Source: Zanthoxylum bungeanum (taxonomy: Eukaryota; Streptophyta; Magnoliopsida; Sapindales; Rutaceae). Taken from it: a stretch of DNA of 64,000 nt. Made by a program: the position numbers and the translations under genes. Location of the stretch: positions 62,001 through 126,000 of the forward strand of contig SKCR01038887.1 in assembly GCA_019454045.1 (NCBI GenBank), written 5' to 3'. This document shows positions 12,214 to 23,136 of the stretch, in pieces. Each line of letters opens with the position of its first letter. Position 1 is the stretch's first letter. The notes beneath the pieces were generated by a model, which was not told the DNA's origin, made no database searches, and saw only the letters and a list, made by a program, of their open reading frames with translations.

Positions 12214-13183
12214 TGTTGGAGTTGGTGATTGGAGCGCCAATCTAAATAATGTATTGTACATTTTATTATTAATTAATAAATAAATATATTTTTATTTCAA
12301 CCTTATTACTGGTATTGTCATTATGCATATTAGATTAAAGTATAAATATGCTAAGAATGACACCGACCTAAGAATAGTCTTGTAGTAATACTGGACACTA
12401 GGTGGTCCGGCATTGGGATAATATTACTATTATAAACTATTCTTAAAGTAAATATTCCTAGTCGTTGGTTTTGGAATACAGTCGAATTCCTATAACCTAG
12501 AAGACTAGCGCATGTCGTATATTGGAATTGGAGTTCCAATGGTTTAACCCAATGTACCATGAGTTTTGAAAGCTCGTATAGACATATGGGTAATCGTTGG
12601 AGCGAATACTGAATGACTCATAGGTGATACCTAATAGTTGGAAGTACACACCATCGTCAATAGGAATCTCTTCGAGTCGAGTAACATATGTGATCCTTTT
12701 ACTATAGGATAACATTGATTTTGTGTGAGATCCTCCACACTTAGATGCCATGTATGTCAGAAACCTTTCATGATATGGCCTCTAGATGTTCGTTAAGTGT
12801 GAATCGATGCATTTATTAATCAAGTGCGTATCAAGATAGGATCCGTCGGCCCGTATGTGTACCATAAGAGGTTTAGGTATCCTTGTGAGTAAGTCATGAT
12901 TCTTAAAGACTTTGTCCAAAGCCGATCATCAAGGGTGGACCGCATTAGATGTTAAAAATCGTGGACATGTCGACATGAGATGTGCGTATCAGAAACTTGA
13001 CGGTGTATTCTATGTTTCCTAAGCACAATTTGGATAGCCTATGACGGAAGGATTGTTAAATAAATGTGATAACCTCGACTTGTATAGTTTAGAAAGGTTG
13101 TTCATATTATTCGCGAGTTCGGAGGTGGCCGAATTGCGTACATATTAGCTAGGCTAATTTGACAAACGTGTATGGACTTAAAG

Positions 13184-13569
13184 TAATGGTGGCAAAAAAG
13201 CACGGGCCTGTCCGGCCCGGCCCAGGCTTTGGCCCGGTCAGGGGGTAAAAAACCTGGGTCGGGCCCGCAAAATAAAGGCCCAGCTCGGGCTTGGGCCCGA
13301 GCCGGGCCTAGAACATTAAGCCCGGGCCAGGCCCGGCCCGAGCTTAAAAACATAATATATATATAATAAATTATATATATAAATATTTATATAACAAATT
13401 AAAAATATATTTAAATTTTTTAATAAAAGAAAACCGGGCCGGATAAAGCCCGGCCCGACCCGGCAGCAGCTCGGGCCGGGCTTTTCCGGTCTCGAGCCAA
13501 AAAAATAATTGACGGGCTCGGGACAGGCTTATAAAAGCCCGGGCCCGGCCGGGCCCATTGCCACCCTTA
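13184..13569. mobile_element. GC-rich non-autonomous inverted-repeat element (hAT-like MITE)
   Basis: This 386-bp block in J's 5' LTR is absent from J's 3' LTR (compare 33720-33760), so it arrived after J. Its ends are inverted: TAATGGTGGCAA on the left and the complement of TAAGGGTGGCAA on the right. The arms are dense in GGCCCGGGC-type runs and would pair into a strong hairpin around an AT-rich centre (about 13350-13425). Ends of the form TAxGGGTGGCAA are known from plant hAT MITEs. The flanks do not show a clean 8-bp duplication. The 83-codon open frame across it (13102-13353, minus) is a by-product of base composition. Confidence 0.7.
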
Positions 13570-14017
13570 ATATGAAGTGCACTCGTTGAGCACTTGGGTA
13601 GCCGATAATTTTTGACAATAAATAATATTTGATATTATAATTATCGACTAAGATAATTAAGTGTTATTGGATAACATTGATTATTTATTTTGACCTAATT
13701 AGATTAATTGGAATAATCTAAAATTTACACAAGGGCTTTGTCGTAATTTCATAAATATCTGTACCATTTGAGGATATTTTGATAATTACAAATATGTAAT
13801 TATATGTGTTTTTGGCTTGATTTAATTGGATTTAATACAAGTGGTAGACATGTAATTAATCCATTAATTAAACTTTATTTTGATTTAGTTGGATTAAATC
13901 AAAGTGGTAGACAAAAATGACTTGTCACACGTAATTATACATATTTGGACAAATTAGATTAAGCCCACATAAAAGTTGTTTATAATTTTTATTAATTAAA
14001 AATTGCCTAAATTTTGC

Positions 14018-14026
14018 TATAAATAG
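14018..14026 (+). promoter_or_regulatory. TATA box in the 5' LTR of element J
   Basis: TATAAATAG is present here and in the 3' LTR at 34183-34191, each followed by an AAGCTTGAGCAAG block. As the best TATA consensus in the LTR, conserved in both copies, it probably set the start of J's RNA about 30 bp downstream. Confidence 0.55.
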
Positions 14027-14205
14027 CAAGCTTGAGCAAGGTTTTAATTAAGCTTGTGAAAGCTAAATACATGTAATTCTTGGAAAAATTAGCCCAAGTT
14101 AGAGAAGTGTTTAGAGAAGCTTTGGAAGATCTCTGCAACATTTCATCTAGGAGAATTCAAGATTGGATCTGGGAGTGAAGTTTGCTAGCATTCGAATCAA
14201 GATTG

Positions 14206-16266
14206 TGTTGGTTTCTATTAAGGTCCCAAGATCAATAATAAGCATGAAAACATGTGTGAATAACAATCGAAGAAGTTACGGAATACTCACATCGATCGAT
14301 TGAGTGACGCGGAGGCAACAAAACTTCAAAAAACTGCTCACTGGTTTCAAGGCAACTGCAATTTTGGATCTCCTCCATTTTCTATTTTTTGAGCTCCTCG
14401 AACAAGCTCCAAGCTTCGTCGAACGATTCCCGACTCATGGGTGGACTTCCCTATCACATTCGCATGTCTCGTAAGTGTGCTAGCACTTGTGATTTTGCCA
14501 CAAAATCCCACTCTTGTGCTTCCCACTGCTCACGTTTTTTTACAGAAACCAGTGAGCTGTTTTGCCCGTCCATGGGCATGAGTTTTAGAGAGAAAGAGAG
14601 AAGGAGAGAGTGTGTTGTGTGATTAATTGTTTGGTTATGTATTTCCAAAAAACATATACCAAATTCAAAAGTCAAAAATGGATAAAATTGTCATTCCCAA
14701 TGACAAAAGTAAACTTTAGTGTTTAACACTCTTTGACCAACCAACCACTTCCATCACTTGCAATCAATCACATCAATCAATCAAGTGTCACATCACTCAA
14801 AATGACATGTGATTTGACGCTTTATGTGACTAGCGATTTGACGCTTGATTTGACTTGCGTGCCGCACTCGAATTCGAAATGCGAATGCCCTCGCAAATAA
14901 TCTCAGGCTCGGGTTCGCTAATTCCAAATTAACGAATTTTCCGTTGCGTCATAATTAAATGATTACGCCTAGCGAAATCACTATTCACGTCGTTAACGAT
15001 ATATTCTAAATTAATTCGTTCGCCCGAATTAAAATCTAATTTTAATTCCGCGTCGAAATCCAATTTCGTTTAATATATCAAATATATTAATTTCTCGATT
15101 AATTCCAAATTAACCGTTATCTCTCTTTTAATGATATTTTATCCCAGATAAAATATCTCCTCAATTAATCCCAGATTAATTTTCTCTCTCTTCTAATTAA
15201 TCCTAGATTAATTTAGAGTGCGAGTTATACGTCATCGGTGAATCTTTGGGAAGTGACCCATGAGATCCCCGAATATGTTGGTAGTAAATTCGGTCGTCGG
15301 ACTATCCGAACACGTAAGTACCTCGTACTACATTTATACCGATTTACAAGACAAGGTTGGCCTCTAGCAAAGCGCCATGCCTTCCCAATTCTCCGGAAAT
15401 ATCCTTACAAGAATAAAGGATCTGTATCAAGCGTAGTATACCGTAGTATTGCGTATTTCTGTCCAGTATCGAATGATCACGTGCTAGGCCTGGGGCTGGA
15501 ATTGTGTCTGCCCCGTACGAAGCACATGTCAGATGTCTGGTGACTAGTCTCTATAATCGGATAAACCTGACCTTGTCATTTTATCCCGATAGCTGCAGCA
15601 TTTAAGAGAACCAGTCCCGTATCCTACGTGACCATCATCTTCATATGACTGGAGTGACACTTCCATCTTGACATCACACCCAACACACTACAATTCTCAA
15701 TATACCCAGTATTGGCGTACACAGAACCTATTAAAGCCCTGGATGACCTCAACAAAAGTATATTGATTGTCGCAAGTATTAGCGGTGCAAGTCTCAGGTT
15801 AAGACCAAATACACCTACCCTGATTTCGGACTTCCATAGACACATAGTCATACTACCAATGGAATTCTGAGGGGTCTATCCAGAGCGAAGCTGTTTCCCG
15901 TACCATCGGTAAAACACAACCTCCTATTACACTTGCATGAGTATCATATACCCAAATATATGAGAACTATGCCGTTGTGCCCTCACAACGCGCACAAGTG
16001 TAATACTAGTCTTTTACGTATTTATCGATGTCCAATCTCGATAATACTCTGACTAGGGATATTTAATGATTTATCCTTCGTGGACTGATACTGTCTCATA
16101 TCATTCTCCGTCCAGGAACAAATCATAGGGACCTCCTATCATTTATACATCTAGGTGATCTAATCACAAATGATAAGAGTGCAATCTCCTTTGTCACATA
16201 GTTAATTTGTACAACAACACCATGATCTGTACAAATAGTGACGCTATGGGTCATAATTGTCCAACA
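14206..16266 (-). mobile_element. Solo LTR of the F/G/I copia group
   Basis: It starts TGTTGGTTTC and ends TAATTGTCCAACA on the plus strand, and is flanked by perfect GATTG duplications (14201-14205 and 16267-16271). The uninterrupted equivalent site exists in J's 3' LTR near 34371. It matches the LTRs of I (53668-55710) and F. Orientation is minus, because the F/G/I polypurine tract abuts the GGACAATTATGACCC end. A solo LTR arises when the two LTRs of an insertion recombine and delete the interior. Its inverted-repeat run lies at about 14915-15212. Internal open frames (15238-15543, 15624-15851) are not coding. Confidence 0.93.
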
Positions 16267-17214
16267 GATTGGATATTGAAGTCAAGCTTGCAAACCTTGG
16301 AAGTTCTCCAACCATTTCAACAAAGAGAAAGATATTGGATCTTTGCATCAAACTTGCTAGGTAAGTTTGAACTTCTCTTAAGCTATGCTCTTTATTAGTG
16401 AGTTTTTATTAGTGAGACATATAGTGATAAATTATGTATTGGATGCATGATTACATATCTTAAAGTTGAAATAAGGCTAATGAATTGTGTTAGGATGCTT
16501 TGGAAGTATAAATACAATTTGCTTATAATTAGGTCAAATATATTCATGTTGGACATGGAATAACTAATAAGTGTTTGAAACTCTAGATTATAGCTTATAG
16601 CTATGGCTACTATTCTAGAATCACTTAACCACCTTTGGGTGAACTAGAATTGTTCATGAGACATTTCGTTGTGGGATTCTAAATTGGTTTGTGTTTTGAT
16701 TCAAACAAATACATATATATTAGTTGTATAACAAGTATTGATGATGGTTATGAGGCTAAAATTGGATTTTAGGTGTATTGAATTATTAGGAGAAAATTGG
16801 AAGTGTCTAGTAGTTGAAAAATGCTCACTGCATAGGACATCATCGCGACTCTGACCTTCCAGTGTTACGACACCGAGCATCAGACCTAGGAGCATCGCGA
16901 CGCCCACCCTTCTAAGTCGCAATGCCGAGACGTTCAGCTCTCGTAGTTGCTCTCACACTTTGGGGCCTCTCGATGCCAAAGCTTCCGCGTTGCGAGGTGC
17001 ATAGCTGATAAACACTAAAACTTCATTTTTTTTTCTGTTCCAGAGTTTTCAGACTCCGTTTTGGTCCCCGTTTTGTCCTACGGACTTGAAAAGGAATGTA
17101 GTTTTACATAAAATATTTTAAATACATCCATGCTAGATATCCATGGATTGGACCCACTTTCGCTGCGCAGGGCTCTGATCAGACCCTAAGCTTTCCACAT
17201 CCGCCCCAACAGAA

Positions 17215-17226
17215 TGGTTTCAGCGC
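17215..17226 (+). other. Primer-binding site of element J (degenerate)
   Basis: TGGTTTCAGCGC starts three bases after the LTR end. It matches the initiator-Met tRNA primer site TGGTATCAGAGC at 10 of 12 positions, as expected for a plant copia element. Confidence 0.8.
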
Positions 17227-17631
17227 ATGTCTTTACCACACAACACATGTTTTGAATATATGCCACAATAATTTTAATTTAATTATGCATAAGTCATATT
17301 GGATATGCATTGCATGTCATAAATCTCCCGTGATTAAGTGATTAATTAATTTATGTAATAGTATTAGTAATGTTAGAGCATTATTGGAAGTTTCGTCTTG
17401 TCAATACGGAGATGAATGAGTTCTTACTACTTTTATCCAAGACTGTCATTATTGTGAGGGTATAAGTGCTTGGAACTTAGGTCGTTCCGGTAAAATAGTG
17501 GATGTAGCGTGATGAGTTAACGCAGTCACTCAATACCGTCATTATTATGAAGGTGTACATATGAAACTCATTAGTGCACATTGACAAATATATACTTTGA
17601 AAACATCTTAATCCAATACCATCATTATTAT
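17227..17631 (+). other. Leader of element J, upstream part
   Basis: Untranslated leader between primer site and gag, resuming at 28098-28403 after element K. It contains three spaced imperfect repeats of the form CAATACCGTCATTATTATG (near 17437, 17530 and 17612). K landed inside the third. No gene is visible. Confidence 0.6.
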
Positions 17632-20491
17632 TGTAGGAGTGAAGCGGGGTTTACCGCTATGCCTATGATGCTCGAAGACCATGACACTGTTGGGCTCGCA
17701 GCCTGTAGAGAGTACGGAGTAGCCCGCAGGGGACTAAACCAGAGAATAAAGGAGTCGCCACCCAGTATGAACCTGGAAAAGATTTACGGCCGCACTCACC
17801 CCTCGCAAGGAAAGACCTCAAACTGTTGGGTTCGGAATGGTCCCGTACTTATGCCAATATAATGGACGGGTTCACATAATGGTATAACCAAGTCTTATGC
17901 AGTTCATGCAAGATAATTCAAATAAACACACAAAATTGCACACCCATAAATATTAATATAAAAAACAACATTTTAAATTAAGAAATACAAGGTACGATAA
18001 CATGAATCATAATAATCAAAAGCAAAGAAAGCGTCAATAAATAAATAGTAAACAAAATGGGGTCTTAATCATGCATATATGGGTATATCCCGAGTGGTAC
18101 ATGGAGTTGTATCCCAAGTACAAACCGCACTACTGTCCATTCAGATTCCGCTACGGAATTTATGTCTTGGTTTCCATCCGATATACCACAAGGGATAATA
18201 AAACAAATGAACATTAATGCAATGTAAATAACAAAATAATAAAATAAAACATATGCGGATAATGAACAAATAAAATAAAAACGAGAAAAAACAAATACCA
18301 AACTAAAAGTGAAATAGTAAAATAAGGATGAATAAATAAATAACAAACTAATGCGAAATAATAAAATAACAATAAAAGTAAATAGACAAAAAGCTAAGTA
18401 GCAAAAATAATGCGGAAAAAGAAAATAACGACCGAAGTAAATAAATAAATAAATAGCAAAATAAATAACAAAATGTAGAAGAAAGAAAAAGATGTGACCA
18501 GAAGTTTTGCCGTCTTTAATGTAGGACTTCGCACACCCGGCTGGACGTATTTCACGTCCAGCCTGGCGTGCCATGTCCGGAACTATAAAATAAATATGGT
18601 AAAGGGTGCCCTCAGGTCTTACTTTTTAAGTCACTTCTTGGAAGCGCGTTAGGCCGTCGTCGAAAGGAATAAAACTTTGCTATTTCTGGTTGCTGGTCGG
18701 TATTTTTTGCTCACTGTTCCGCTATTTCTGCTCACTATTTTTGATGTTTTTGTGGTTCTGGTTCACGGTTTTGTTGGTTGTTTGGTTGTTTGAGCTTCTG
18801 TTTTTGATGATTTGAGCTGCTGTTTTGGTGTCGGTTTTGGGGGATGTTTCGGTGGTTTGAGCCGCTATTTTGGTGTAAGTTTTGGGGGCTGTTTCGGTGG
18901 TTTGAGCTGCTATTTTGGTGTCAATTTTGGGGGCTGTTTCGGTGGTTTTGAGCTGCTATTTTACGTAGTCCTATATTAAAGACGACAAAATAAATAACAA
19001 AATGCAGAAGAAAGAAAAAGATGTGACCAGAAGTTTTGCCGTCTTTAATGTAGGACTTCGCATACCCGGCTGGACGTATTTCACTTCCAGCCTGGCGTAC
19101 CGTGTCCGGAACTATAAAATAAATATGGTAAATGGTGCCCTTAAGTCTTACTTTTCAATTCGCTTCCCGGAAGCGCGTTAAGCCGTCGCCGGAAGGAATA
19201 AAGCTTTGCTATTTCTGGTTGCTGATCGCTATTTTTTGCTCACTGTTCCGCTGTTTCTGCTCACTGTTTTTGCTATTTTTATGGTTCTGGTTCAGAATTT
19301 TGCTGGTTGTTTGAGCTGCTGTTTTTTGGTTGTTTGAGCTACTATTTTTGGTGATTTGAGTTGCTGTTTTGGTGTCGGTTTTGGGGGATGTTTCGGTGGT
19401 TTGAGCCGTTGTTTTGGTGTCGGTTTTGAGGGCAGTTTCGGTAGTTTGAGATGCTATTTTGGTGTCGATTTTGGGGGCTATTTCGATGGTTTGAAATGCT
19501 ATTTTGTTGTCGGTTTTGGGGGGCTGTTTCGGTGGTTTGAAGGGTCATTTTTGCTGGTTATTGGTTTTGGTAATGGGTTGTTTGTTGTGTGTGTGTTTTT
19601 TGCCGTGTGTGTGTTTTTTTTGTGTGTGTGGCCTGTGTGTTTTGCCGTGTGTGTGTGTGTTTGTTATTTTGTCGCTTGATCGGTCCAAGGTGAGGTATGC
19701 TGTGTGTTGTTTCACGCCTAAAGGAGTCTAGGTTTTTTGTTTGTGACTATTGCCGTGTGTTAGCCTAGGTGTGAGGAACTGTTTTTGGTTTCTTGTGTGT
19801 TGGCCGTCTTGGTTTTGGGTGTTTGTTGGTTTGATGGTGGGCAGGCTGGTTTTGTTGATAGGCTTTTGGTTAGTGGTTGTTGTTGCCATGTAAGAGAAGA
19901 AGAAAGAGGTAGCCTAAGTTTTCTTTGATGATGATTGCAGTGTGAGCTTGTCTACCTTCTAGGGTTTGGTCAAGTCTCATTTTTATAATGTTTTCAAGGG
20001 ATCTTCAATTAAGGAAACAAATCAAATAAATTTGGGAGATATATTTTGGGAAAGAATTTTTGTAAATTTGGTGAGGAGGATATTCACAATCTTTTTAAAT
20101 TGGAAAGTGATTTGTGGGGATTTTGACCATGTGTTTGGATGGGATTTCAAATCTTTGTAAAATTGGAAAGTGATTTAAGGGGATTTTGGCATGTGTTTTG
20201 CATGGGATTTTTTATTTGGGAATGTTTGGGCGTGCATGGGCTTGGTGTTGGCGTGCACATGGACTTTGGGTTTGGTGTTTTCATAGGTTGCATGGGTTTT
20301 GGACCGAGGCTAAGGTTTGAAACAGAAACTGATTAAGCGAATCTGAGGCTGGCTAATGAGTCTGAATCCAATGAGGTGGAGGTTTTGGGGTTTTCCTTCC
20401 GACCTTCGTTTCCCGTAACTTCCGCAACTTTTCAGGTAGTGCCTCCATACGAGGCTCATCATCGGGCTTATGCAAAAATACAGTGCCTATA
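17632..20491 (-). repeat. 3' LTR of element K (lengthened by an internal duplication)
   Basis: On the plus strand it begins TGTAGGAGTGAAGCGGGG and ends CAGTGCCTATA, against TGTAGGAGCGAAGC and CAATGTCTACA in the other copy. It is 2860 bp against 2295 bp. Most of the difference is a 529-bp direct duplication (copies about 18455-18983 and 18984-19512). It also contains several 45-bp tandem units and GTGT runs (19575-19660). A 169-codon hydrophobic frame (18065-18574, minus) comes from TAAA/TTTA-rich sequence and is not considered a gene. Confidence 0.88.
18455..19512. repeat. 529-bp tandem duplication inside K's 3' LTR
   Basis: The block containing GATGTGACCAGAAGTTTTGCCGTC occurs at 18491 and 19020, with everything between repeated, including the GGTGTCGGTTTTGGGGG units. 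K's other LTR has the block once (26690 onward). The junction (about 18960-18985) carries a short inverted copy of internal sequence, TAGTCCTATATTAAAGACG, complementary to CGTCTTTAATGTAGGAC at 18510. Confidence 0.8.
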
Positions 20492-20512
20492 GTCGCCCCC
20501 ACTTTGATGGGG
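20492..20512 (-). other. Polypurine tract of element K
   Basis: On the minus strand CATCAAAGTGGGGGCGACT ends exactly at the LTR start (20491). This purine-rich run would prime plus-strand DNA synthesis and confirms the minus orientation. Confidence 0.7.
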
Positions 20513-20870
20513 CTTGTGCAGTATGTGACAGTGACAACCCTATCAAAGTCATGCATGCATTTTTACTTACCCGGTTCGTCGGCCGTTGTCGGACTTACCT
20601 GTTATTTTGATGCTTTTGCGAGATGCTTCGATCTCTGGGTTCATCCATGTGAGATGCTTCGATCTCTAGGATTCATTACCGAACTAAGTTGATTTGATTG
20701 CGAGGTGCCGTGACCTCTGGGTTCATCCCTGCAAGATGCTTCGATATCTAGGATTCATTACCAGACTGAGTTTATTTGATGGCGAGGTACTTCGACCGCT
20801 GTGCTTTGTTCCCGAACCACCGAGTGTGAGATGCTTCGATCTTCTGGGGTTCATTTTTGAACCATTCTTG

Positions 20871-21490
20871 GTGCGAGATGGTTCATTTCTGAACCATTCC
20901 TGGTGTGAGGTGGTTCATTTTCAAACCGTTCTTGGTGTGAGATGGTTCATTTCCGAACCGTTCCTGGTGTGAGAGGGTTCATTTCGGAACCGTTCCTGGT
21001 GTGAGATGGTTCATTTCCGAACCGTTCCTGGTGTGAGATGGTTCATTTCCGAACCGTTCCTGGTGTGAGATGGTTCATTTCCGAACCGTTCCTGGTGAGA
21101 GATGGTTCATTTCGGAACCGTTCCTGGTGTGAGAGGGTTCATTTCCAAACCATTCCTGGTGTGAGAGGGTTCATTTCCGAACCGTTCCTAGTGTGAGATG
21201 GTTCATTCCCGAACCATTCCTAGTGTGAGATGGTTTATTTCCGAACCGTTCCTAGTGTGAGATGGTTCATTTCTGAACCGTCCCTGATTGTGAGATGGTT
21301 CATTTTCGAACCGTTCCTGAGTGTGAGATGGTTTATTTCCGAACCGTTCCTAAGTGTGAGATGGTTCATTTCCGAACCGTTTTCGAGTGTGAGATGGTTC
21401 ATTTCTGAACCGTTCCTGAGTGTGAGATGGTTCATTTCCGAACCGTTCCTAAGTATGAGATGGTTCATTTCTGAACCATTCCTGAGTGTG
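20871..21490. repeat. Minisatellite, 19 units of 32-33 bp
   Basis: Each unit has the form GTGTGAGATGGTTCATTT followed by CCGAACCGTTCCTG. I count 19 copies of the GGTTCATT/GGTTTATT core from 20881 to 21463. Left units are mostly 32 bp; right units gain one base (CTGAGTGTGAG) and become 33 bp. Because 33 is a multiple of three, the right half stays open as an 11-residue peptide repeat, which is an artefact of the period. Looser relatives with GAGATGCTTCGATC flank it at 20615-20870 and 21570-21660. It sits in K's 3' untranslated region. Confidence 0.92.
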
Positions 21491-22640
21491 AGGGGCTTTG
21501 TTCTCGAACTGAGTGGGTGATAGTGTTTTGGTCCTCTTGACTCTTCGATCTACTGGGGAGTTTTTTCCTATGATGATGAAGTGCTTCGACCTTAGGGATT
21601 CCTACCCAAACTTTGATGATTGTGAAGGCTTCGACCATTGGGATTCCTTCCTGACCTGTCGAACTGACGGTGGTGAGACACTTCACCCTTGATCTGTCCA
21701 CCTTCTCTCGCCCCCATTCCCGAGGTTGTTCTCCATTCCCAGAGTGCCATTCCTGGCTTACTTGTCCTCATTCTCGAGGAGTTGCTCGTCTTCGCCGCTT
21801 TTTATTTTTCTTCAAAGTCTGCGAACTCAAAACAAAAAAATTGTGTGTATATGACGTGTATGCATGTATGCATGGATGCATTCCATATTCCGATAGGTTT
21901 TCTTTGTCCAATTGGCTTGATGTCATCCTTGATTAGGCTTTCCTTGCGCTCTTTGGTTTTCTTCACCCCTTTAGGGATCATCTTTGCCTTTGGTACCCTC
22001 TTGCCTATACAAGCTTTGGTCGCCCTCTAGGCCTGCTTACAGTTTCTTTCTGCCAATTCTCCTCTAGTGATTGCTCAGTTTTCTTTGGTCTCAGGGCTCA
22101 AGGTCCCCTTGTGTCCCTTATCCGCGGGGTGGTAGACTGGTCGCCCCCAGACCTGGCTCAGCTTTCCGCTCTTCGCTACCTGCACTGGGTCAAGATGGAT
22201 TACGCCTTTATGAAATCGGCCTCATCCTTTTGGGATCATGTCTTATGATTCCCAGATTTCTAAATATGCATTCTCCCTGAAATTGGACTCTATTGTCCGT
22301 CACATATGATGTGGCATTCCGTATCGACATACTATATTACGGGCTATGAAATAGTCCCAATAGTTACACATATTATTGTCCTCAAAGAATGCCCAGTAAT
22401 GAAACCAGAGAACATTCAGAACACTCAATGCAACTCAAATCCAAGTCTTTGAATAAATCATCTAAGCCAGACTCACATTGTGTGTGTGCAAAAGTTCATT
22501 TACAGCTTGGTTCCCAGGTAAGCCAACTCAATGATTTCGTTTCAAAAATTAGGATCGATGAGTCAAACCAACCTAGATATCTCAATTATACTCTGCAATT
22601 GCTTTTCTGTGCTCAACGTGGTATGATTTTCATTTTCTTT
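21491..22640 (-). other. Non-coding interior of element K, nothing recognised
   Basis: Apart from a few GAAGTGCTTCGACC-type relatives of the minisatellite up to about 21660, I see no domain. Open frames at 21670-22030 and 22389-22685 show no motif and run antisense to the element. Confidence 0.5.
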
Positions 22641-22649
22641 TCTTTTATC

Positions 22650-23050
22650 TATTTGTTTTTTTTTTTCAACACACCTACCCTTTAAGGTAGCATTTCTCCT
22701 CATGGTGGTCCTAATACTCACCCATTGGTAGCTTCACGCTTATCGGTTATAGGTGGCTTAATTTTTTTTTATAGAAAATTTACTTTTATTTTCAACCATA
22801 CCAAACATCATAACATAAGAAAATCAAGATAGACATCTAAGCGAACGGCTATTCATCGACCTACAATTTCTTCAACTAGTCACTTTGCCAACTACTCAGG
22901 TTTTCACTACTAAAAACCTATAATTAAGTGCTTACGAGTCTAACATAGATCAACTACTCAAAGTATCAGATAAAAGTACATCAAGAACTTATCATTTCTA
23001 AGATTTCACGCTAAAGCAAACAATTTCGTCATTGGACTTATGCTTGACTA
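22650..23050 (-). repeat. Block shared with element C
   Basis: Read on the minus strand, this about 400-bp block matches 7750-8200 on the plus strand. Shared stretches include GTTAGACTCGTAAGCACTTA, GACAAAGTGACTAGTTGAAG (one mismatch) and GAGTATTAGGACCA. In both elements it runs in sense orientation within 3' non-coding sequence. The LTRs of C and K are unrelated, so the block was inherited from an older common 3' region or exchanged by recombination. Confidence 0.75.
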
Positions 23051-23136
23051 TTAAGGACTAAAAGGAAAAGACTCGAACAAGTAAGCAAAATCAATGTCTT
23101 TATGATTAATAAATGCATGATTACAATCAAAATAAA

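Larger units (their letters stand above)
12214..17211 (+). repeat. 5' LTR of element J, interrupted twice
   Basis: It starts TGTTGGAGTTGGTG and ends CCCCAACA. Without the inverted-repeat element (13184-13569) and the solo LTR (14206-16266) it collapses to about 2.5 kb, matching the 3' LTR at 32764-35327 throughout. Strongly shared blocks include the region around the TATA box at 14018 and the direct continuation across 14205/16272. The two LTRs have drifted visibly, so the insertion is old. Confidence 0.9.

Noticed and set aside
13102..13353. GC-rich 83-codon frame that looks like a foreign gene
   Set aside because: It overlaps the inverted-repeat element and its composition explains the open frame; no homologous domain is recognisable.
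17206..17216. Target duplication at the right edge of J's 5' LTR (GAATG against GATTC)
   Set aside because: The bases after 17211 belong to J's own primer-site region. The true right flank GATTC is at 35328.
18065..18574. 169-codon hydrophobic minus-strand frame resembling a multi-pass membrane protein, with a partner at 26236-26643
   Set aside because: It is generated by TAAA/TTTA-rich sequence in the two LTRs of K. The two copies differ by indels, and there are no domain motifs.
19342..19679. Glycine-rich plus-strand frame and Asn/Gln-rich minus-strand frame
   Set aside because: Both are products of the 45-bp tandem unit in K's LTR.
20871..21490. Possible CRISPR array (regular short repeats)
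   Set aside because: Units are contiguous with no unique spacers, no cas genes are present, and the context is plant retrotransposons.
21230..21520. 96-codon frame made of an 11-residue repeat
   Set aside because: It comes from a 33-bp minisatellite whose period is a multiple of three. The frame is antisense to K, and the opposite strand is open too.
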